A DNA stretch of 44,112 bases from Actinomycetales bacterium Actino_02 (GTDB lineage: Bacteria > Actinomycetota > Actinomycetes > Propionibacteriales > Propionibacteriaceae): the NCBI GenBank assembly GCA_001603275.1, contig LUYM01000005.1:1-44112 (forward strand). The letters are read 5' to 3'. Under the pieces are notes generated by a model. That model made no database searches and was not told the origin of the DNA. It saw only the letters and a list, made by a program, of their open reading frames with translations. Shown here one piece after another: positions 38,502 to 44,112 of the stretch. The position numbers and the translations under genes are program-made. Within the stretch, counting starts at the first letter, position 1; the number at the start of each line of letters is the position of its first letter.

Positions 38502-39713
38502 ATGACGCACACGCGTCCGGACAAGCACGATCCGGCAACGGTCGGTGAGGGGACGTGGGCCGTCCACGGCGGCAACGAGCCCGATCCGGGGACGGGGGCG
38601 CTGCGCCGTCCGCTGGTGATGGCGAACTCCTACCTGCTGCCGCCGGATCCGGAGGAGATGGACTGGTCGAACCCGGGTGCGCTGGTCTACACCCGCACCA
38701 CCGGTGCTAATCAGTTGGCCTTGGAGACCAAGCTGGCTGCGCTCGAAGGGGCGGACGCCGCGATCACCTTCGCCTCCGGGGTGGCCGCCCTGCACGCGGT
38801 CTTCTTCTCCCAGCTCAAGACCGGCGATCACGTCGTGGTCTCCGACGTCACCTACGAGGCGGTCTGGCGGCTGTTCACCGAGCTGCTGGCCGAGCGCTAC
38901 CAGATCGAGGCGACCTTCGTCGACGTCAGCAACCTCGACCAGGTGCGGGCTGCGATGCGTCCGAGCACCAAGCTGGTGCACGTCGAGACGGTCGCGAACC
39001 CGACCACCAAGGTGGCCGACATCGCCGCGCTGGCCGAGATCGCCCACGCCGGCGGCGCGCTGCTGGTGGTCGACAACACCTTCACGCCGCCGCCGCTGTA
39101 CCGTCCGTTGGCCGACGGTGCCGACCTGGTGATCCACTCGCTGACCAAGTACATCAACGGTCACGGGGACGCCATGGGTGGGGCCATCATCGGAGCGTCC
39201 GACCTTGTCAACCAGGTGCGGACGGATTCGCTGACCGACCTGGGTGCGGTGATTTCGCCGTTCAACGCCTGGCTGATCCTGCGCGGCTCGGTGACCCTGC
39301 CGCTGCGGCTGGCTCGGCATCAGGCCAGCGCCCAGCGGGTCGCCGAGTTCCTCGAGGCCGACCCTCGGGTGGCTTTCGTCGCCTACCCGGGGCTGGCCTC
39401 GCACGCCGAGCATGAGCTGGCCGTCCGGCAGTTCGGCGGACGGGGCTTCGGCGGAATGCTGGCCTTCGCCCTGGACGGCGACTCCGAGCTGCAGAACCGC
39501 TTCGTCAACCAGCTGCGGGTGATCACGTCCGCGGTTTCGCTGGGTCACGACGAGTCGCTGATCGTCCATTCCGGTCCGTCCGGACGTGGTGGCACCGAGC
39601 ACTATCCCGAGCCGTTCCGTCGCTACGGCCACCTGCGGCTGTCGGTCGGACTCGAGGACGCCGACGACCTGATCGCCGACCTCGCCGCCGCCCTGAACGC
39701 TGTCTGTCCCTAA
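38502..39713 (+). CDS. trans-sulfuration PLP enzyme (cystathionine gamma-lyase / gamma-synthase family)
   Basis: The 403-residue protein belongs to the Cys/Met metabolism PLP family. The PLP lysine is K216 in IHSLTKYINGHGDAMGG; other motifs are YTRTTGANQLALETKLAALEG, ASGVAALHAVF, ETVANPTTKVADI and VVDNTFTPPPLYRPL. The family includes cystathionine gamma-lyase, gamma-synthase and methionine gamma-lyase, which motif reading alone does not separate. The ATG at 38502 has AAGGAG six bases upstream; the ATG at 38496 abuts that site and is less likely. It is convergent with the cysteine synthase-rhodanese gene, 26 bp away, which suggests linked sulfur amino acid metabolism. Confidence 0.88.
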   Translation: MTHTRPDKHDPATVGEGTWAVHGGNEPDPGTGALRRPLVMANSYLLPPDPEEMDWSNPGALVYTRTTGANQLALETKLAALEGADAAITFASGVAALHAVFFSQLKTGDHVVVSDVTYEAVWRLFTELLAERYQIEATFVDVSNLDQVRAAMRPSTKLVHVETVANPTTKVADIAALAEIAHAGGALLVVDNTFTPPPLYRPLADGADLVIHSLTKYINGHGDAMGGAIIGASDLVNQVRTDSLTDLGAVISPFNAWLILRGSVTLPLRLARHQASAQRVAEFLEADPRVAFVAYPGLASHAEHELAVRQFGGRGFGGMLAFALDGDSELQNRFVNQLRVITSAVSLGHDESLIVHSGPSGRGGTEHYPEPFRRYGHLRLSVGLEDADDLIADLAAALNAVCP

Positions 39714-39739
39714 CCCCCGGTACGCCGTACGGCGCGGGC

Positions 39740-41071
39740 TCAGCTGGTGGGCAGGCCCGCCTCGAGCCAGGCGCCGACGCCGCCGGCCACGCTCTTCACA
39801 TTCTGGTAGCCCTGCGCTTTGAGCAGGAGCAGCGCGTACAGCGAGCGGACGCCGGCTGCGCACACCGTCACCACCGGCGCGGACGGGTCGGACGGCAGCC
39901 CGTCCAGGCTGCCCGCTGAGAGCTGGGGCAAGGGCAGCGTCACCGCTCCGGGGATGCTCACCCGGGCCACTTCCTCAGGATTGCGAACGTCCAGAATCGT
40001 CACCCCGGACGCCTGCAAGGACGCCGCCGTGGCCGCGTCGATCACGTCCGGACCGGCCTGAGCCAGCCGGAAGGCCGACTCCAGATGCTGTGCGAACGGG
40101 TTGCTCGGCGCGGGCGGCGCCGCGGCCTGCTCCGGCGGGAACAGGTCGGGCAGATGCCGGCGGAACGAGGACAGGTACTTGTAGGCGTTATCGGGGAAGA
40201 TCACCACGGCGACCACGCCCGGCTCGTCCGGAATCGCCCGCAGCGCTCCGGCCAGGGCCAGGCCCGAACTCGGCCCGGCGATGACGCTCTCCACCTGGTG
40301 CAGGTGCCGGGCCTGGGCGTAGGCGTCGTCATCGGAGACCTCGAGAATGGCGTCGTACTCGTCCGGAGTGAAGAACTCGGTGACCGCCAGCGCCCGACGG
40401 CTGCGGACGCCCGGAATGTCGTGCCCGTCGGTGGGGTGCACTCCGATCACCTGCACCTCGGGGTTGCGCTCCTTGAGGTAGCGCCCGGTGCCGGTGATGG
40501 TTCCGCAGGTGCCCAGCGAGGCGACGAAGTGCGTGATGGCGCCGCCGGTCTGCCGCCAGATCTCCGGTCCGGTGGTGCGGTAGTGCGCGTCCGGATTGGC
40601 CGGGTTGGCGTACTGGTTCAGCTGTGTCCAGCCCGGACGTTCGGCCAGCTCGGACGCCTTGGCCATCGCCCCTTCCGGCTGGCCGGGCATTGGGCACAGG
40701 TCGTCGTCCAGCTCGACCAGGTCGGTGCCGAACAGTCGCAGGGCCGTCCGCTTCTCGGCGGGAATGGCCTTCGACAAGGTCGCCGCGAAGCCGTAGCCGC
40801 GGGCATTGGCGACCAGGGCCAGGCCGATTCCGGTGTTGCCGGAGGTCGGCTCGACCAGGTTCTCCAGCGCCTCGCCGCGCTCCTCGGCGTCGCGGACGAG
40901 GTTGGCCGCCACCCGGTCCTTCACTGCGCCGAAGGGGTTGTACCACTCCAACTTGGCGTAGATCTTGGCGTGCTGGAACCCGGTGAACCGCAGCCGCACC
41001 AGCGGGGTCGGGTTCTCCTCGTCGGGGAGCAGTTCCAGGATCGACTCGTAGGTGCGGGTGGCGTGGGACAT
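39740..41071 (-). CDS. cysteine synthase / cystathionine beta-synthase-like PLP enzyme fused to a rhodanese domain
   Basis: Residues 1 to about 335 form a fold-type-II PLP enzyme: the PLP lysine K51 in WYNPFGAVKDRVA, the substrate loop TSGNTG at 76-81, and ASLGTCGTITGTGRYL as the phosphate-binding loop. Residues about 345-443 are a rhodanese domain, ending in LDVRNPEEVARVSIPGA and the active-site cysteine C404 in VCAAGVRS. The fusion suggests that sulfur carried as persulfide by the rhodanese part is used or made next to the PLP site; that is inference. The ATG at 41071 has an AAGGAAG site. Longer upstream frame is unlikely. Confidence 0.9.
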   Translation of the reverse strand: MSHATRTYESILELLPDEENPTPLVRLRFTGFQHAKIYAKLEWYNPFGAVKDRVAANLVRDAEERGEALENLVEPTSGNTGIGLALVANARGYGFAATLSKAIPAEKRTALRLFGTDLVELDDDLCPMPGQPEGAMAKASELAERPGWTQLNQYANPANPDAHYRTTGPEIWRQTGGAITHFVASLGTCGTITGTGRYLKERNPEVQVIGVHPTDGHDIPGVRSRRALAVTEFFTPDEYDAILEVSDDDAYAQARHLHQVESVIAGPSSGLALAGALRAIPDEPGVVAVVIFPDNAYKYLSSFRRHLPDLFPPEQAAAPPAPSNPFAQHLESAFRLAQAGPDVIDAATAASLQASGVTILDVRNPEEVARVSIPGAVTLPLPQLSAGSLDGLPSDPSAPVVTVCAAGVRSLYALLLLKAQGYQNVKSVAGGVGAWLEAGLPTS

Positions 41072-41611
41072 CGGCTTCCTTTGCTTATGCCGGCCGGGCT
41101 GCGGCCGTCCCCTGATGAAGCGGCTGTATGGCCTTGGATATTCCCGCATACACGAGCATTCAGCAAGTGCTGGAGCGGGGGCAGACCCCGGAACCCGGGG
41201 CCAGGTGGCCTGCCCGGCCGCGGTCGCGTCCGGCCGCGGTCGCTCCGGTGGCGGCGCGCTGCGCCATCTGCACCTCGAAGGTCAATTCCGTCCGACGGGT
41301 CGCAGGTACGGCTGAGGGGATGGACGGGGACGCCATTCGGGGGTGGCGGCGACGGAAGCGGGTCCTCGCCGGCAAGGCAGTGGACGATCTGGCCGCCGCC
41401 CCTGGGGAAAGCCTGTGAGTCGATCCCATCTCTCCTAGCAGATTCGATTCAGCAGGCAGTCCGATAGACGTTCGTCCAGGGATCGCGGTGATCGCCTTGA
41501 CCGCTGACCGGCTCAGTCACTAATCTGCCTGAGAGCGTTTTCATTCGCTGCTCGCCAGCGGCTCATCATCGTGACGCGTCCACCGCCGGACGCCTTTGAC
41601 GGAGGCAGACA
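41072..41611. other. 540-bp divergent intergenic region
   Basis: Between the divergent cysteine synthase-rhodanese and GH94 genes. It holds a short direct repeat (CCGGCCGCGGTCGC twice, near 41215-41245) and a LacI-type operator candidate at 41530-41543. A 96-codon frame from 41128 has no ribosome site and no recognisable features. No RNA gene was seen. Confidence 0.5.
41530..41543 (+). promoter_or_regulatory. possible LacI-family operator upstream of GH94 gene
   Basis: TGAGAGCGTTTTCA is a 14-bp imperfect palindrome around a central CG (10 of 14 positions symmetric), matching the general TGAAARCGYTTTCA pattern bound by LacI-family regulators of sugar genes. It lies about 70 bp before the TTG start. 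No regulator gene is in the window. Confidence 0.5.
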
Positions 41612-44086
41612 TTGCAGTACGGCCACTTCGACGACGCTGCCCGCGAGTACGTCATCAACACCCCGCACACGCCCTACCCGTGGATCAACTACCTCGGCTC
41701 TGAGCAGTTCTTTTCGCTGCTCTCCCACCTGGGCGGCGGCTACTCCTTCTATCGGGACGCCCGGATGCGCCGCCTCACCCGGTACCGCTACAACAACGTC
41801 CCCACCGATGCCGGCGGACGCTACCTGTTCATCAACGACGGCGGGGACGTCTGGACGCCGACCTGGTTGCCGGTCAAGGCCGAGCTCAGCCACTTCGAAG
41901 CCCGGCACGGCCTGGGCTACTCCACGATCACCGGCGAGCGCGGCGGCCTGCGAGTGGCCACCACCTACCTGGTGCCGCTGGGTGAGAACGCCGAGGTGCA
42001 CAAGGTCGTCCTGACCAACACCTCCGATGCCGCCAAGCAGGTCAAGGTCTTCTCCTTCGTCGAGTTCGCGCTCTGGAACGCCAACGACGACCAGACCAAC
42101 TACCAGCGGAATCTCTCGATCGGCGAGGTCGAGGTCGAGCCGCTCAGCCCGTCCGGTGGGACGGCCATCTACCACCGCACCGAGTACCGGGAACGCCGCA
42201 ACCACTACGCCGTCTTCGCGGTCAACGAGCAGGCGGCGGGCTTCGACACCGACCGAGAGACCTTCCTGGGTGGCCCATTCCGCGGCTTCGACGAGGCGGA
42301 AGTGCCGCAGCGCGGCGCCTCGGCCGACTCGGTGGCGTCCGGCTGGTACCCGATCGGCTCGCACGGCAACGTGATCGAGCTGGCCCCCGGCGAGAGTCAC
42401 TCCCTGGTCTACGTGCTCGGCTACCTCGAGAACGACGTCGAGAACAAGTGGGCCGACGACGCCAAGCAGGTGATCAACAAGGCCGGTGCCCACGAGCTGC
42501 TGGCCCGATTCGCCACTCCGGCTGCGGTGGACGCCGCTGTCGAGGCCCTGCGCACCTACTGGACTGAGCTGTTGTCGACCTTCACGGTGAATTCCAGCGA
42601 CGAGAAGCTGGACCGGATGCTCAACGTCTGGAACCAGTACCAGTGCATGGTCACCTTCAACATGTCGCGGTCGGCTTCCTACTTCGAGACCGGTATCGGC
42701 CGCGGGATGGGCTTCCGCGATTCGAACCAGGATCTGCTCGGCTTCGTCCATCTGGTTCCGGATCGGGCCCGCGAGCGGATTCTCGACATCGCCGCGACGC
42801 AGCTGCCGGACGGCAGCGCGTACCACCAGTACCAGCCGCTCACCAAGCGCGGGAACAACGACATCGGCTCGGGCTTCAACGACGATCCGCTGTGGCTGAT
42901 TGCCGGCGTGGCCGGCTACCTGAAGGAGACCGGCGACTTCTCGATCCTGGACGCCGAGGCCCCCTTCGACAACGAGTCGGGCACCGAGGCGCCGCTGTGG
43001 GAGCACCTGGTTCGCTCCTTCGAGTTCACTACCAGCAACCTGGGCCCGCACGGCCTGCCGCTGATCGGACGAGCCGACTGGAACGACTGCTTGAACCTGA
43101 ACTGCTTCTCCAGTGAGCCCGGTGAGTCCTTCCAGACCACCGAGAACAAGGCCGGCGGAGTGGCCGAGTCGGTGTTCATCGCCGCTCAGTTCATTCTCTA
43201 CGGGGCCGACTTCGCCGAGATGGCCGAGCGCCGCGGGCTGACTGAGGTTGCCGCGGACGCCCGGGCCAAGGTCGAGACGATGCGGACGGTCATCCTCGAG
43301 CACGGCTGGGACGGCGAGTGGTTCCGCCGGGCCTACGACTTCTTCGGCAAGCCGATCGGTACCGCGGCCGACACCGAGGGCCAGATCTGGATCGAGCCGC
43401 AGGGCTTCGCGGTGATGGCCGGAGTCGGCATTGGTGACGGCCCCGAGGACGCGGCATCTCCGGCGATCAAGGCACTGGATTCGGTGCGCGAGTTGCTGGG
43501 CACGCCGCACGGCCTGGTGCTGCAGTACCCGGCCTACCGCAGCTACCGGATCGAGCTGGGCGAGGTGTCCACCTACCCGCCGGGCTACAAGGAGAACGGC
43601 GGCATCTTCTGCCACAACAACCCGTGGGTGATCATCGCCGAGACCAAGGTCGGCCGTGGCGATTACGCCTTCGAGTACTACAAGAGGATCGCGCCGGCCT
43701 ACCGCGAGGAGCTCAGCGACGTCCACAAGCTCGAGCCGTACGCGTATGCCCAGATGATTGCGGGAAAGGAAGCCGTTCGGGCCGGTGAAGCCAAGAATTC
43801 GTGGCTCACCGGGACGGCCGCGTGGAATTTCGTAGCGGCGAGCCAGTATCTCTTGGGCGTCCGTCCGGATTACGATGCGCTTGTGATCGACCCGCAGTTG
43901 GGGCCGGACCTGCCCAGCTTCACGGTCACCCGCCGCTTGCGCGGTGCGACCTACGAGATCAGCGTGACCAATTCCGGTCGGCGCGGCTCGCGGGCCGCGC
44001 TCGTCGTCGACGGTGTGCCGGTGGAGGGCAACAAGGTTCCTTACGCTCCGGCTGGGGCGCGGGTGAGGATTGAGGCGACTCTATAG
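41612..44086 (+). CDS. GH94 glycoside phosphorylase, probably cellobiose phosphorylase
   Basis: The 824-residue protein matches the length and motifs of GH94 cellobiose phosphorylases, which split cellobiose with phosphate to glucose 1-phosphate and glucose. The N-terminus [18 protein letters not shown] is typical. Later come [18 protein letters not shown] (substrate site), [13 protein letters not shown] with acidic residues D489 and D492 (the general acid lies in this segment), [13 protein letters not shown] and the C-terminal [18 protein letters not shown]. Cellobiose is preferred over relatives such as cellodextrin or chitobiose phosphorylase on overall resemblance only. It starts at a TTG (41612) seven bases after GGAGG. 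A LacI-type operator candidate lies upstream. The stop is 24 bp from the window end. Confidence 0.92.
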   Translation: MQYGHFDDAAREYVINTPHTPYPWINYLGSEQFFSLLSHLGGGYSFYRDARMRRLTRYRYNNVPTDAGGRYLFINDGGDVWTPTWLPVKAELSHFEARHGLGYSTITGERGGLRVATTYLVPLGENAEVHKVVLTNTSDAAKQVKVFSFVEFALWNANDDQTNYQRNLSIGEVEVEPLSPSGGTAIYHRTEYRERRNHYAVFAVNEQAAGFDTDRETFLGGPFRGFDEAEVPQRGASADSVASGWYPIGSHGNVIELAPGESHSLVYVLGYLENDVENKWADDAKQVINKAGAHELLARFATPAAVDAAVEALRTYWTELLSTFTVNSSDEKLDRMLNVWNQYQCMVTFNMSRSASYFETGIGRGMGFRDSNQDLLGFVHLVPDRARERILDIAATQLPDGSAYHQYQPLTKRGNNDIGSGFNDDPLWLIAGVAGYLKETGDFSILDAEAPFDNESGTEAPLWEHLVRSFEFTTSNLGPHGLPLIGRADWNDCLNLNCFSSEPGESFQTTENKAGGVAESVFIAAQFILYGADFAEMAERRGLTEVAADARAKVETMRTVILEHGWDGEWFRRAYDFFGKPIGTAADTEGQIWIEPQGFAVMAGVGIGDGPEDAASPAIKALDSVRELLGTPHGLVLQYPAYRSYRIELGEVSTYPPGYKENGGIFCHNNPWVIIAETKVGRGDYAFEYYKRIAPAYREELSDVHKLEPYAYAQMIAGKEAVRAGEAKNSWLTGTAAWNFVAASQYLLGVRPDYDALVIDPQLGPDLPSFTVTRRLRGATYEISVTNSGRRGSRAALVVDGVPVEGNKVPYAPAGARVRIEATL

Positions 44087-44112
44087 ATTCCAGCGGTCGG
44101 ACGCGCTCGGGG

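Noticed and set aside
39721-39736. CGCCGTACGGCG palindrome between the two convergent sulfur genes as a terminator
   Set aside because: A 12-bp palindrome with no loop and no T-run makes a poor terminator; it could be chance.
37767-39863. 698-codon minus-strand frame extending the universal stress gene through the gamma-lyase gene
   Set aside because: Only the last 180 codons look like a protein family and they have their own AGGAGG and ATG; the rest is antisense to the PLP gene.
41128-41418. Possible 96-codon gene in the 540-bp gap
   Set aside because: No ribosome site, no family features, and an equally long frame on the other strand; not supported.

Overview
The window is about 70% G+C. 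Its genes are packed with 1-4 nt stop/start overlaps, often use GTG starts, and include gram-positive/actinobacterial markers: a HemQ-type coproheme decarboxylase with the actinobacterial histidine pattern, a ferrochelatase with four cysteines for an iron-sulfur cluster, a DUF222-HNH protein, and fused cbiEGH genes. I infer an actinobacterium, most likely a relative of Propionibacteriaceae. The species cannot be read from the sequence.

Layout. 1-1562 (minus): hemL (cut by the window edge) and hemB. 1726-6496: an insert of non-heme genes, namely a DUF222-HNH protein, an OLD-family ATPase/TOPRIM nuclease, and an unrecognised protein with a C-terminal membrane anchor. The last two look less GC-rich than their surroundings. 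6525-21769 (minus): one nearly unbroken run, in transcription order cobI, cobM, cbiE-G-H fusion, cbiX-cysG-cobH fusion, cobA, hemA, hemE, a radical SAM/SPASM gene, hemY, hemQ, hemH and a hemC-hemD fusion. A cobalamin riboswitch (about 21795-21930) heads the run. 22004-22432: duplicated 112-bp hairpin elements around a 43-bp tandem array. 22460-28876: cobD, cobK, cobF, a cobB-cobC fusion, cobO and cbiT, with an array of 12-bp motifs between cobF and cobB-cobC. 28925-31665: a second cobalamin riboswitch and the cobalt transporter cbiMNQO. 31688-34245: cobQ and cobT. 34246-35580: a ferredoxin-like/acetyltransferase pair set among dispersed repeats. 35581-38309: an MFS transporter, two crcB genes and a universal stress protein. 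38502-41071: a PLP gamma-lyase/synthase and a cysteine synthase-rhodanese fusion, convergent. 41612-44086: a GH94 phosphorylase.

How the genes work together. The heme genes give glutamyl-tRNA to aminolevulinate (hemA, hemL), then uroporphyrinogen III (hemB, hemCD), coproporphyrinogen III (hemE), coproporphyrin III (hemY), coproheme (hemH) and heme (hemQ, possibly also the radical SAM enzyme). CobA and the precorrin-2 dehydrogenase domain divert uroporphyrinogen III to corrin. The window holds most ring-modifying enzymes, amidation, adenosylation, aminopropanol attachment and lower-ligand activation, plus cobalt uptake. cobS, cobU, cobN, cbiD and cobG are not present here. The pathway mixes 'anaerobic' names (CbiX, CbiG, CbiT) with CobF, an 'aerobic' enzyme.

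The most notable non-genic features are a family of dispersed 20-22 bp palindromes (core GGACGGTTCCATTACCGTCC and variants), some lying in frame inside the linker of the CbiX-CysG-CobH fusion, and a four-copy 112-bp element with about 21-bp terminal inverted repeats.
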